Under the pieces are notes generated by a model that was not told where the DNA came from, did not search any database, and saw only the letters and a list, made by a program, of their open reading frames with translations. A stretch of 64,000 nucleotides of DNA from Leptospira jelokensis (GTDB lineage: Bacteria > Spirochaetota > Leptospiria > Leptospirales > Leptospiraceae): positions 18,704 to 82,703 of the forward strand of contig NZ_RQGH01000015.1 of the NCBI RefSeq assembly GCF_004769635.1, written 5' to 3'. Position 1 is the first letter of the stretch, and the number at the start of each line of letters is the position of its first letter. Below are positions 19,333 through 28,601 of this stretch, piece by piece. The position numbers were made by a program, and so were the translations under genes.

Positions 19333-19339
19333 ATGTCAA
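19311..19339 (-). promoter_or_regulatory. Sigma70-type promoter of the hsp20 pair
   Basis: On the minus strand TTGACA (19334-19339) is a perfect -35 box, followed by a 17-base spacer and TAGAGT (19311-19316), which matches 4 of 6 bases of TATAAT. Transcription would start near 19304 and run through the second CIRCE-like element into hsp20. Confidence 0.7.
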
Positions 19340-19413
19340 TCCAAAAATGGTTTTTTTGCAGTCCGAAAAAAAAATTTTGTCTCCAAGGGGCTGAATCCAT
19401 AGTTTGGATCGCA

Positions 19414-19872
19414 ATGGCCATCACTGAACAATTGCAAACCCTTGGGATCCAAATCCCTCCAGTTCCCCAAGCCCTCGCGGCCTACATCCCCTCCAAACGT
19501 TCCGGGAACTTAGTTTTTACATCAGGCCAATTGCCCCTAGTGGCAGGAAAATTAACCAAAACAGGAAAAGTTGGCAAAGGCATCACACTTCCAGAAGCAC
19601 AAGCGGAAGCAAAACAATGCCTACTCAATGCACTCTCCACCCTCCTCTTACACATCGAATCCTTGGACCAAGTGAAATCGGTTGTGAAACTGGGAGTGTA
19701 TGTTGCATGTGATGAATCGTTCACCGAACAACATTTAGTTGCCAATGGTGCATCGGAGCTTGTCGTACAAATCTTTGGTGAAAAGGGTAAACATGCACGT
19801 TTTGCCATTGGGGTAAGTTCTCTTCCATTGGATGCTTGTGTGGAATTAGAAATGACAGTGGAAGTAGAATGA
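19414..19872 (+). CDS. RidA/YjgF/YER057c family protein
   Basis: The 152-residue product belongs to the RidA superfamily, trimeric proteins that hydrolyse reactive enamine/imine intermediates such as 2-aminoacrylate, with many paralogues of other function. SGNLVFTSGQLPLVAGKL is the typical first strand pair. The C-terminal half lacks an obvious RidA catalytic Arg in the usual C-terminal segment, where ARFAIGVSSLPLDACVELEMTVEV is seen: the R of ARFAIGV is close to that place. I chose the ATG at 19414; the longer frame from 19333 would begin inside the CIRCE element and adds an unconserved stretch. It is divergent from hsp20 and overlaps the next gene by ATGA. Confidence 0.88.
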   Translation: MAITEQLQTLGIQIPPVPQALAAYIPSKRSGNLVFTSGQLPLVAGKLTKTGKVGKGITLPEAQAEAKQCLLNALSTLLLHIESLDQVKSVVKLGVYVACDESFTEQHLVANGASELVVQIFGEKGKHARFAIGVSSLPLDACVELEMTVEVE

Positions 19873-20420
19873 CCGGATCCATCCTGAATTTTTTCCAAGA
19901 AAGTATTTTGTTTTTAAAAGAAACTCTTAAACTCATTCCTGATTTAATTAAAGTTTGGTGGCATTTAGGCCAAAAAATATTTTTGTCTTTATACAGGTAT
20001 TGGAATACAAAACTTTTTTTTGATAAAATCTTTTTTGTTTTTTTGTTTTTACAATTATTATTTTCTGTATTGCCTTGGTTTCGTTACGAAATCAGTTTTT
20101 TTGAGGGCAAGGAATCCGTTTCTCTTAGCCCCAAACTCAATTCAATTTTCATTTTGATTAGTTTACTCAACTTTTTCTTTTTAGGATTTTGGAAATCCAC
20201 ATGGACAAGGATTTGGTTTTTTGCAACCGAAATGGTTTGCCTCATCATCGTCCTTTGGGGTTATTTGGATCCAAAGCGCACCTATTATGATTTTGTGGAT
20301 GCGAAGGAAGTGGATACCCAAATCACATATTATTTCTTTCTCGTCTCTTTAGGACTCTCTTTTGTATTCGGGTATTTAAGTTTCAAAAAAGAAGACGAAG
20401 TTTTTTTGCAGAACCCTTAA
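19869..20420 (+). CDS. Small polytopic membrane protein, unknown function
   Basis: No family recognised. The 183-residue product starts at the ATG of an ATGA overlap with ridA, implying translational coupling. An amphipathic N-terminal region (about 1-45) is followed by about four transmembrane helices (about 50-70, 95-115, 120-140 and 155-175) with a short charged segment YLDPKRTYYDFVDAKEVD before the last. The sequence is very rich in Phe and Leu. A role in the envelope cannot be narrowed further. Confidence 0.7.
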   Translation: MTGSILNFFQESILFLKETLKLIPDLIKVWWHLGQKIFLSLYRYWNTKLFFDKIFFVFLFLQLLFSVLPWFRYEISFFEGKESVSLSPKLNSIFILISLLNFFFLGFWKSTWTRIWFFATEMVCLIIVLWGYLDPKRTYYDFVDAKEVDTQITYYFFLVSLGLSFVFGYLSFKKEDEVFLQNP

Positions 20421-20478
20421 CCTTTTCCTAAAGGCAAATGCAGGAAAAACTTACAATCGCTAAGGATCAATATGCAAT

Positions 20479-22746
20479 CTACGATTCTAAGATTTCCAAT
20501 TTGGTTTTCCCTTCCGAAGGTACCGCGTCAACCAAGTAGGATTTTACCTTTTCTTTGTGGAAAAGGATCTTTTTTGAAAGTGGTTTTCCGATTTCTGAAT
20601 TGATAATCCTTTGGATGGGCCTTGCACCCATTGCCCTGTCGTATCCCGATTCTGCTAGGTAAGTTACTGCTTTATCAGAAATTTCCAATTGGATTCCCTT
20701 TTCTTTGGCTTTCCATTGTAAGGTTTTAAACATTCGTTTCACCACTTGTTCCACAATGGAAACTGAAAGTGGATTGAATTCTATGACGGCCGTTAAACGA
20801 TTCCGAAATTCTGGAGTAAATGTACGTTCAATTGCTTTTAATGAACGATCATCATAACGGTCTGTATCAAAACCAAGCATCGGTTTGGAACTTTCCTGAG
20901 CACCTGTGTTTGTCGTTAGAATCAAAATTACATTTTTAAAATCGGCTTTTTTCCCAGTGCTATCTGTGAGGGTTGCATGGTCCATCACCTGTAATAGGAT
21001 GTTGTAAATGTCTTCATGTGCCTTTTCGATTTCATCGAATAACAAAACACAATGGGGTGATTTTGCGATGGCGTCTGTGAGTTGGCCCCCTTGGTCATAA
21101 CCCACATATCCAGGAGGACTACCAATCAAACGGGAAACAGAATGTTTCTCCATGTATTCACTCATATCGAAACGTAAAAATTCGATTCCCATTTTTTCTG
21201 CGAGGGTTTTTGCTACTTCTGTTTTTCCAACACCAGTTGGCCCCACAAATAAAAAACTGCCTATGGGTTTTCCTTCATCACCAAGCCCAGACCTAGAGTA
21301 ATGAATGGCATCCACAATTTGGTCAATGGCATGGTTTTGCCCGAAAACTACGGATTTGATTTCTGTATCTAACGTTTCTAATTTCTTTTTATCGTCAGCT
21401 TTTACCGTTTTTTCAGGGATTTTGGCAATCTTTGCGACAAGGGTTTCAATTTCTAAAATCCCAACTGATTTTTTTGCTTTTTCTTTATTTTCGTCTCTCA
21501 ACTTTACAAAAGCACCTGCCTCATCCATCAAATCAATGGCTTTGTCAGGCAAAAACCTGTCTCGTAAATGCAAACTTGAAAGGTCCACACAGGCTTCCAT
21601 TGCCTTTGTGCTATAGGTAACACCATGAAAGGATTCGTATTTAGGTTTAAGACCATTTAATATCTGTATGGCGTCTTCTCGACTCGGCTCTGTAACTTCA
21701 ATTTTTTGGAATCTTCTGGAAAGGGCATGGTCTTTCTCAAATATCGATTTGTATTCCTTGTAAGTTGTGGTTCCAATGCATTTGAGTTCACCATTGGCAA
21801 GTGCTGGTTTCATTAGGTTGGAAGCATCGAGGCTCCCACCAGACACTGCTCCTGCTCCGACAATGGTATGAATCTCATCTATAAAAATAACTTTTTCTGG
21901 TTTACCAACTAATTCTTGTAAAATGGCTTTTAGACGTTCCTCAAATTCACCTCGGAACTTAGTGCCTGCCATCACTAGACCCATGTCTAGTGAGTAAATT
22001 TCTAGCCCTAACAAACTTTTGGGAACATTTCCACTTACCACTCGCTCCGCAATTCCTTCCACGATGGAAGTTTTACCGACACCTGCTTCCCCCACAAATA
22101 TTGGGTTATTTTTCCTACGCCTAGACAAGATATGGATTGTCCTTTGGATTTCTGTGTCCCTGCCGATACAAGGGTCAAGTTTTCCCAATTTCGCTTTTTC
22201 GGTTAAGTTCACACAAAATTTCTCTAAAGCGGATTGTTTTGACCGGTCTTCATTTTCCTCATCGAGTCCTTCCGATGATTCCGAAAAATCAAAATCAGAA
22301 TCGTCTTTCTCTTTTTTCACCCCATGAGAGATGTATTTGATCACATCAAGTCGTTTGATGTCTTGTTTGGCGAGTAGGTAACAAGCTTGGCTATCTTCCT
22401 CTCGAAATAAAGCAACAAGCACATTATTCCCATCAACTTCGTCTTTCCCAGAGTTTTGTACGTGAAAGGCGGCAAACTGAATGACAAACTGAACCCCAAC
22501 GGTATACTTAGGTTGGACTTTTAAATTTGGGACGGCAATGGACGACAAGTCATCTTCAAAATAATCTAATAGTTCTTCTCGGAGTAAATCCAAATCACAC
22601 CCTACATTGATGAGAACATCCTTTGTTTTTTCATTAAAAGTAAGTCCATATAACAAATGTTCTAACGTAATAAATTCATGGTGGAATTTACTTGCTTCGG
22701 TTTGTGCGAGTTCTAAGGTTTTTTCTAAGTCTTGTGAAAAATTCAT
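20479..22746 (-). CDS. clpA: ATP-dependent Clp protease ATP-binding subunit ClpA
   Basis: ClpA is the AAA+ unfoldase that feeds ClpP. From the ATG at 22744-22746 it has 755 residues: a double Clp_N domain (1-150), AAA1 with Walker A GEAGVGKTS and Walker B VIFIDEIHT, AAA2 with GPTGVGKTE and VLLFDEIEKAH, and a C-terminal D2-small domain. There is no long middle coiled coil, which separates it from ClpB. The usual ClpP-docking IGL/IGF loop could not be confirmed. The start follows two bases after the clpS stop, so adaptor and unfoldase are one transcriptional unit, as in E. coli. Confidence 0.96.
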   Translation of the reverse strand: MNFSQDLEKTLELAQTEASKFHHEFITLEHLLYGLTFNEKTKDVLINVGCDLDLLREELLDYFEDDLSSIAVPNLKVQPKYTVGVQFVIQFAAFHVQNSGKDEVDGNNVLVALFREEDSQACYLLAKQDIKRLDVIKYISHGVKKEKDDSDFDFSESSEGLDEENEDRSKQSALEKFCVNLTEKAKLGKLDPCIGRDTEIQRTIHILSRRRKNNPIFVGEAGVGKTSIVEGIAERVVSGNVPKSLLGLEIYSLDMGLVMAGTKFRGEFEERLKAILQELVGKPEKVIFIDEIHTIVGAGAVSGGSLDASNLMKPALANGELKCIGTTTYKEYKSIFEKDHALSRRFQKIEVTEPSREDAIQILNGLKPKYESFHGVTYSTKAMEACVDLSSLHLRDRFLPDKAIDLMDEAGAFVKLRDENKEKAKKSVGILEIETLVAKIAKIPEKTVKADDKKKLETLDTEIKSVVFGQNHAIDQIVDAIHYSRSGLGDEGKPIGSFLFVGPTGVGKTEVAKTLAEKMGIEFLRFDMSEYMEKHSVSRLIGSPPGYVGYDQGGQLTDAIAKSPHCVLLFDEIEKAHEDIYNILLQVMDHATLTDSTGKKADFKNVILILTTNTGAQESSKPMLGFDTDRYDDRSLKAIERTFTPEFRNRLTAVIEFNPLSVSIVEQVVKRMFKTLQWKAKEKGIQLEISDKAVTYLAESGYDRAMGARPIQRIINSEIGKPLSKKILFHKEKVKSYLVDAVPSEGKTKLEILES

Positions 22747-22747
22747 A

Positions 22748-23083
22748 TCATTCTTCCTTTGCCAATTGGCATTGTAATGGATGACCCGCCTCATCTGCTA
22801 AGCGGTGTACATCCTGAACCTTGGTTCTTGCGATGTCTAAAGAATACACTCCACAAACAGCAGAACCTTCTGTGTGAGCTTTCCACATAATCTGACGAGA
22901 TTCTTCCATTGATTTACGAAATACTATAGCGAGTACATAAACAACAAATTCCTGAGGGGTGTAATCATCGTTAATCAGGATGACTTGGTAACGATTTGGT
23001 TTTTTAACCTGTTTTTTCTGTTTCTCTTTCTCTAAAAGTTCTACATTAAAATCAGTATAGGATTTCCGTTTTGTTTCTGACAT
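22748..23083 (-). CDS. clpS: ClpS, N-end-rule adaptor of ClpAP
   Basis: The 111-residue adaptor binds proteins with destabilising N-terminal residues and delivers them to ClpA. The core is visible: YQVILINDDYTPQEFVVYVL (about 32-51) includes the N-degron-pocket Asn-Asp pair, and IMWKAHTEGSAVCGVYSLDIA holds the conserved H-x-x-G. The K/E-rich N-terminal 30 residues form the flexible tail that enters the ClpA pore. It overlaps the upstream acyltransferase gene by one base and precedes clpA directly. Confidence 0.96.
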   Translation of the reverse strand: MSETKRKSYTDFNVELLEKEKQKKQVKKPNRYQVILINDDYTPQEFVVYVLAIVFRKSMEESRQIMWKAHTEGSAVCGVYSLDIARTKVQDVHRLADEAGHPLQCQLAKEE

Positions 23084-24246
23084 TAGCCCTCCCTCAAGGA
23101 TTTGATGGGAGAGTGTGAATTGTAAGCGGCAATGTTTTCTCTCTCCATTTGGATTTCTTTTTCTAAATAGGATGTAATGGCATCCCTACCTTGTTCATGG
23201 TAAATATAATGGGAACTGTACATCGGCACTGTCTCATACCCTCGAAGGAATTTATGTTCCCCTTGGGCCCCTGCCTCCACCCTTTCCATTTTATGTTCAA
23301 TTGCATAATCAATCAATCGGTAATAACAACATTCAAAATGCAAATTGGGTACATATTCCGTGGCTCCCCAATAGCGACCGAATAAATAACCATCGCGAAA
23401 AAAATTCCAACTGCCTCCAATAGGATCTCCATTGGGATGAAACGCGATCACCAAAAGCAAACGATGTTTGAATGTTTCCACCATCTGTTCAAAGAACCGC
23501 CGATTCAAATAGGCTTGGCCCCATTTTTTACTGTGAGTGTCCTTATAGAATTCATAAAAAATGGACGCGTGTTTTGATTCAATGAGGTCTCCTGTGAGTG
23601 TTTGGATCTTAAGGCCAGTTTCCCCTATTTTTTTCCTTTCACTGCGGATTGATTTTCGTCTTTCTTTGACTAGGGTGGCAAGGAAGTCTTCAAAACTCTG
23701 AAATCCTCTATTGAACCAGTGGTATTGGTGAGACAGTCTTGGTGCAAAACCTGCGGGTTCACTGAAACCTTGTTCTTCTTCTTTACAAAAAAGGATGTGC
23801 ACCGATGATACATTTTCCTGTTTTCCAAATTCTTTTAATTTTGTTAGTAGCAGATCGCATAATACTTGTTTATCGCCATTATCTAAACTTGGATCTAGTA
23901 AAAACCGAGAACCTGTCACGGGTGTAAAGGGAACAGCAACAGTGAGTTTTGGGTAGTATGGGATGCCTGCCCTATGGAATGCATTGGCCCATTGGAAATC
24001 AAAAATATATTCCCCATAGGAATCTTTCCGCAAATAGGCAGGTAAAATGCCAACAAGAGTATTTTCTTTTTTGGCTGTGACGATAACAGGAACCCAATCG
24101 GATTTTGCGATACAACCTGTAGCTTCCAGACCGACCAAAAATTCATGTTCTTGGAAAAGGGAATCAGCTGGAACAAGCCGATTCCACTCATCCTTGTCCC
24201 AATCTAAAAAACTATGGGATATCTCTATTTTGATGTTGGGTTCCAC
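23083..24246 (-). CDS. COG3146 GNAT-like acyltransferase
   Basis: The 387-residue product belongs to the COG3146 family, two-lobed GNAT/FemAB-like proteins often labelled peptidogalycan biosynthesis protein. ADSLFQEHEFLVGLEATGC near the N-terminus and ERRKSIRSERKKI near the middle, then HFECCYYRLIDYAIEH and EAGAQGEHKFLRGY near the end, are family hallmarks. The reaction is not established. It starts at a GTG and overlaps clpS by one base, so it heads a clpS-clpA operon; whether it modifies proteins handled by ClpS is an open idea, since N-terminal aminoacylating transferases are also GNAT-like. Confidence 0.82.
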   Translation of the reverse strand: MEPNIKIEISHSFLDWDKDEWNRLVPADSLFQEHEFLVGLEATGCIAKSDWVPVIVTAKKENTLVGILPAYLRKDSYGEYIFDFQWANAFHRAGIPYYPKLTVAVPFTPVTGSRFLLDPSLDNGDKQVLCDLLLTKLKEFGKQENVSSVHILFCKEEEQGFSEPAGFAPRLSHQYHWFNRGFQSFEDFLATLVKERRKSIRSERKKIGETGLKIQTLTGDLIESKHASIFYEFYKDTHSKKWGQAYLNRRFFEQMVETFKHRLLLVIAFHPNGDPIGGSWNFFRDGYLFGRYWGATEYVPNLHFECCYYRLIDYAIEHKMERVEAGAQGEHKFLRGYETVPMYSSHYIYHEQGRDAITSYLEKEIQMERENIAAYNSHSPIKSLREG

Positions 24247-24261
24247 TCACAATCTTAGACT

Positions 24262-27200
24262 CTAACGAGATTCTTCTTGTTTGATTTGTTTTTTCCGAAT
24301 GTGATCGATCAAACGAGTGAGGCTTGGATTTTCGGGATCCAACTCACTGGCAGAACTCAATATATTTTCGGCACGTGCGTAGTTTTTATCGGCCAAGTAA
24401 GTTTGCCCCAAATTGATTAGGTTTTTTACATGGTTTGGATCTCGTAACCTCACCCGTTCCCCAAAGTCAATAGCGGTTTTGATATCGGCAACCTTCCTTG
24501 CACAAAAGGCTGTGATGTACATGATTTCTGTGTCCATAGGCCGGAGCAAACTATAGTCCTTTGCCATTTTTTTCGCTTTTCCATAATCTTTTAATTTCAG
24601 ATATAACTGAATGAATTTCTTTTTGATCTCTGGTATGTTTTCTTCCAAGGAATGTGCCTTCTCTAAATAAGTCACAGCTTCCTGCAAATCAGACGAATCA
24701 CTTGCCTCTTTTGCTTTCGCCAGTAAAGATTGGATTTCCCTTAGTTTATCCTTTTCGATTTTATGTTTTTCTTTTTCTTCAATAAAGGATACACGGATGA
24801 GTGATAAGTCGTCCGTTAGTGCCCCAAATTTTGACATCTCATCATAAATGGCATCAAGCTCACCTTTCCCTGCTTCTACCATTTTAAGGAATAACCTTTC
24901 GTCTTCATTGATGACACGTTTTCCATCTTCTGTATGGGAAATAAGCAAATCATCTCGGCCATCAGATCCAGCGATTAAAATATCACCTGCTTCGAGTTGG
25001 AAAGTTTTAATGTACAAATTCCCTTGTACACCAGATGTTCCGAGTTTTCGAAACATGAGTTCGTTTTCGATAAAACTTGCGATCCCATCGCGGTACAACA
25101 CAATCCATGGATGTTCCGCATTGATAAAATAAAGTAAACCCGTTTCATTATCAATGACTCCGAGAACCAAAGAAACAAGCATCGAACCATCAAAGCCTTC
25201 AAAAATTTTATGAAGTTCCAAAAAGGTATTTTTGATCCAACGTTCTGGGTAGGTGTTCCTTGCCTCACTGAGTAACTGAGTCCTTGTAATGATCGATTCA
25301 AAAACTGACCCTAAAACCAGTGCTCCACCCGCCCCTTGCATTGATTTTCCCATCGCATCTGCATTTAAAAAAACCGTATACGACCTGTTATTTAAAACGA
25401 TTTGGTTTGCGATATTTAAATCGCCACCTATCTCTTTTTCATATTGTTTGAAGGTAAATTTTTTCTTTTGTTCTAAAAGAAAATCAACATGTACGTTTTC
25501 ATGCATCGCATGATTTACGTTAAATGGTTGTAATAATAATGATGTTAAAAAATAGTCTCCATCTTGTTGGTGTTTTAAGGATTGTACTTCTTTTAAGGTA
25601 TTTTCCAATTCCTTTGTTCGTTCTTGGACTTTTTCCTCTAATTGTTCTGCGTATTGTTGTAATTTTTTCCGAGCGGCTTGGATGGAACGAACCATACGGT
25701 TAAAGGAACGTGCCATAAATCCAATATCATCTTCAACATGAACTGTTAGGCGGTGCTCCAAATTCCCGGAATTCACCTCTGTGAGTCCCTCAATGATCTG
25801 TTCAATAGGCCGAATGAGAGCGATTAAGAAAAACAACCGATAACCAAAAATCACAAGCATTGCTAGAGCCAAAAGACCGATGATCCAAGGTAAAGTGACT
25901 TCGTGTTGGAATTCTCGGTAGTCACCATAAGGATAACCTACCTCGTGTACGATTCCATTTTTTTTATCAACGATCAAGTAACTGACAAAAAACGAATGTT
26001 CGGGAAGGTTTGATTCAAACTTAACTTGCCCCCTATAATTTCGTTCTCCATGATTTGGCATGGGCGAAAAAAGTTTTTCCAAGGTTTCCCATTTCTCTTT
26101 TTCTGACAAACTTGAATTTAAGACACTGCGTGCTTCTGTGTAAAATCCAGACAAAGCCCCTTCTTCTTTTTTGACAAGGCCCATCGCTTTTTCTTGGAAA
26201 CCGGAAACAGGGATCTCCCTTAATTTGTTTCGTGTGTATAAAATTTTTCGTTTTTCAGACTCTATCCTTGCAATGAGTTCTTTTGCACTTTGGACATCAC
26301 CTTCACTCGTCAATCGGAGTATCTCTTTCGCATAACCACGACTTGTTTTTGGTAAAGAATTCACCAAACTAATTGTTTTTTCTTTCCAATTCGGATCATT
26401 TTCGTATGAGAGAACCATCTCTAAGGCCCAAACATTCCAAAACTCAGCCTCATAGGCATTTGGTTCAATTTTAGTTTCTTCCTTTCCTAAATGGTGGTGA
26501 AAGGTCCTTTCCTTTGTGTCATAGGAATAATGGAAACTTGGGACTTGGTCGGTTTCCAAACCTGCAATAAAATTTTTTGCCCGAGCCGTATGCACTAAGT
26601 CATAATTAGATTCCGTTTGTTGGATCACGGAATAAGCGACAACTTGTAAAATGAGTAAAAATGAAGCCAAGGAAATGCCAATGATCCTTGAGATGATAGT
26701 TGTTTTGTCTTTTGTATTATTGATGTAGACAACGTTTGCGACAAACAAACCAACCACTAAAATTAAGTCAGTGATGGTTTGGTAAAGACCCCTTCCGATG
26801 GCACCATCCCTCGATAGCACATTTAAAAAACCAGGGATCATGGTGATGAGAACAAACGAAATTAAGATACTGATGATTGTGAATTTCGACTCTTTTGGAA
26901 TTTTAAATAACTGGATGATGGCAACAACAGTAAAGGAAACAAAAAAGACTAAAACAATGATGGCATAGGCTTTATAAAAAACAGGGAGTGGAAAATCCCA
27001 ATAATGCCCACTGAAAAAAAAGAGGCGGCCAGCCGTTAGGCTAATGAATACAAAATACGCTGTCACAAATACAACAACTGCACTGAGTACGCGAAAGATG
27101 ATTTTCTTTAACCTGGGAAAATAAATTTCCGGGTAACTAAGGAAAAATCCCGTGAGGTATACAGATCCAGCCATTGCCCCTATGATGACAAACCATCTCA

Positions 27201-27411
27201 TATAAGCTGAGGCAGGGCCCATAAAGGAAAAGTTGATAAGGTATCCAAAATGGAAAAGGCCAAGCCATAAGGTTGCCATTCCTAAATTATAGGTGGCTTC
27301 CGACTTTTCTTTCACCGTTAAAAATAATTGTGCATTGTAAAAAGTGAAAATCACTCCTACTAAAGATCCAAAAGTATAAAAATCAAACGCTATCTTTCCC
27401 CAAGATTCCAT
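24262..27411 (-). CDS. Membrane SpoIIE-type phosphatase with HAMP and TPR repeats
   Basis: The 1049-residue product is a multi-part signalling protein. About eight transmembrane helices occupy residues 10-270, an extracytoplasmic helical sensor region follows to about 510, then another membrane helix, HAMP (about 545-600), a coiled coil (600-630), a SpoIIE/PP2C-type Ser/Thr phosphatase domain (about 640-880, with NADAMGKSMQGAGGALVLGS, VLGVIDNETGLLYFINAEHP and GSDGRDDL) and a C-terminal TPR solenoid (900-1045). Such enzymes usually dephosphorylate an anti-sigma-factor antagonist. Leptospira has many SpoIIE paralogues, and this one's partner is not next door. It is transcribed toward clpS, 15 bases from the acyltransferase. 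Confidence 0.9.
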   Translation of the reverse strand: MESWGKIAFDFYTFGSLVGVIFTFYNAQLFLTVKEKSEATYNLGMATLWLGLFHFGYLINFSFMGPASAYMRWFVIIGAMAGSVYLTGFFLSYPEIYFPRLKKIIFRVLSAVVVFVTAYFVFISLTAGRLFFFSGHYWDFPLPVFYKAYAIIVLVFFVSFTVVAIIQLFKIPKESKFTIISILISFVLITMIPGFLNVLSRDGAIGRGLYQTITDLILVVGLFVANVVYINNTKDKTTIISRIIGISLASFLLILQVVAYSVIQQTESNYDLVHTARAKNFIAGLETDQVPSFHYSYDTKERTFHHHLGKEETKIEPNAYEAEFWNVWALEMVLSYENDPNWKEKTISLVNSLPKTSRGYAKEILRLTSEGDVQSAKELIARIESEKRKILYTRNKLREIPVSGFQEKAMGLVKKEEGALSGFYTEARSVLNSSLSEKEKWETLEKLFSPMPNHGERNYRGQVKFESNLPEHSFFVSYLIVDKKNGIVHEVGYPYGDYREFQHEVTLPWIIGLLALAMLVIFGYRLFFLIALIRPIEQIIEGLTEVNSGNLEHRLTVHVEDDIGFMARSFNRMVRSIQAARKKLQQYAEQLEEKVQERTKELENTLKEVQSLKHQQDGDYFLTSLLLQPFNVNHAMHENVHVDFLLEQKKKFTFKQYEKEIGGDLNIANQIVLNNRSYTVFLNADAMGKSMQGAGGALVLGSVFESIITRTQLLSEARNTYPERWIKNTFLELHKIFEGFDGSMLVSLVLGVIDNETGLLYFINAEHPWIVLYRDGIASFIENELMFRKLGTSGVQGNLYIKTFQLEAGDILIAGSDGRDDLLISHTEDGKRVINEDERLFLKMVEAGKGELDAIYDEMSKFGALTDDLSLIRVSFIEEKEKHKIEKDKLREIQSLLAKAKEASDSSDLQEAVTYLEKAHSLEENIPEIKKKFIQLYLKLKDYGKAKKMAKDYSLLRPMDTEIMYITAFCARKVADIKTAIDFGERVRLRDPNHVKNLINLGQTYLADKNYARAENILSSASELDPENPSLTRLIDHIRKKQIKQEESR

Positions 27412-27438
27412 GGATGAAAACCCTAACAGATTATCAAA

Positions 27439-28080
27439 TCATGTCAACTTCGTATTTCGTTTCCGTAAGATTTGGACCATTATGGTTACAAAAATGATGA
27501 AGAGGATAACACCAATCGTTCGATTGTAGTAAGATAGTATAACAATGATTTGGTTCCAATTGGATCCAACGAAAGATCCTGCAAATAAAAGTATGCCACA
27601 CCAAAGGGAAATGGCGATGGAATACAGGATTACAAATTTAATGATGTTCATTTTGGACATTCCAGCGACAATCGAGACAAAAAAACGAATGCCTGCGGAA
27701 AACCGTGAAACCAAAACCACTACAATTTCAAATTTACGAAACCATACCAAAGTCTTTCGTAGATTTTCTTCATGGTACAGTTTAGACAAAAAAGGAATTT
27801 TTGTTTCTTTTAAAAAAAGTAAAAACCGTTCCCCAAAATAGTACATGGTAAGGGCACCCAGGAGATTGCCCACATAGGTGGCAAAAATGACGGCAATAAA
27901 AGAAATAGGTGAATGTTCACTCGAAGAAATAAAACCGGAAAAAACAGTTACGGTATCCCCAGGCCAAGGTGGGAAAATATTCTCTAAAAAATTGGAAAAA
28001 CAAAAAAATGCCCATAGTACGAGCGGCGGTAATTCCAAAATCCGATTAAGGATCGTTTCAAAAGGGATGGAATCCAACAC
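27439..28080 (-). CDS. DedA family membrane protein
   Basis: The 213-residue inner-membrane protein belongs to the DedA/VTT family, now known to include lipid-carrier flippases (undecaprenyl phosphate or phosphatidylethanolamine). FLENIFPPWPGDTVTVFSGF (about 33-52) is the conserved re-entrant loop with its Glu and Asp, and FRKFEIVVVLVSRFSAGIRFFVSIVAGMSKM contains the F.R..P-like second motif with the essential Arg. The C-terminus ends in a basic tail. It is transcribed just ahead of the SpoIIE phosphatase gene, 27 bases away. Confidence 0.92.
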   Translation of the reverse strand: MLDSIPFETILNRILELPPLVLWAFFCFSNFLENIFPPWPGDTVTVFSGFISSSEHSPISFIAVIFATYVGNLLGALTMYYFGERFLLFLKETKIPFLSKLYHEENLRKTLVWFRKFEIVVVLVSRFSAGIRFFVSIVAGMSKMNIIKFVILYSIAISLWCGILLFAGSFVGSNWNQIIVILSYYNRTIGVILFIIFVTIMVQILRKRNTKLT

Positions 28081-28170
28081 AGTGGAAAGAATATACCTTT
28101 CTCCTGATAAGCAACTAAGAATTTAAAAAATGAATGGAAGGAATCCCTAGTAGGACATTTGCTTTCCCTA

Positions 28171-28599
28171 ATGCTTCGATTTTCGTTTTTTCTGATTTTC
28201 CTATTTTGGCAATGCCAACCAAGTCAAGTCCCAGAAACCTACCGGTTTGACCCCATCACAGTGAGCCAATACCCAATCAGTGCTCCTCCTGCCTTTCCAC
28301 AGTCATTTTTTCCCGAATCAGCAAAATTCATCCAATCCAGTGAGTTCAAAACAAGCCACATCCACACCAAAGAAGCATTTTTACTATTGGAAACCGATGA
28401 GCCTTTGGCCGATCTCCAGAAGCGAATTGACTTACGAGCAAGCCAAGGCGACTGGAAACTCATCGAAAAAAACACAAAGGATGCAGAGGTGTTTTACCTT
28501 TTAGAAGGTTATATCAAAAAATCCCTTTCGATTTCAATTACGAGCCATGGCAAAACAAACCAAATGCGGTTTTATTTCAAAAAACATAGTACCTATTAA
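28171..28599 (+). CDS. Small lipoprotein, unknown function
   Basis: From the ATG at 28171 the product is 142 residues. Its signal sequence ends in LIFLFWQCQ, a plausible spirochaetal lipobox. The mature part is about 125 residues of mixed alpha/beta character with no motif I recognise (SHIHTKEAFLLLETDEPL, DWKLIEKNTKDAEVFYL). A TTG at 28159 adds four residues and is less likely. It is the first gene of a tightly packed run with the AI-2E transporter, xseA and xseB. Confidence 0.7.
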   Translation: MLRFSFFLIFLFWQCQPSQVPETYRFDPITVSQYPISAPPAFPQSFFPESAKFIQSSEFKTSHIHTKEAFLLLETDEPLADLQKRIDLRASQGDWKLIEKNTKDAEVFYLLEGYIKKSLSISITSHGKTNQMRFYFKKHSTY

Positions 28600-28601
28600 A
28601 T

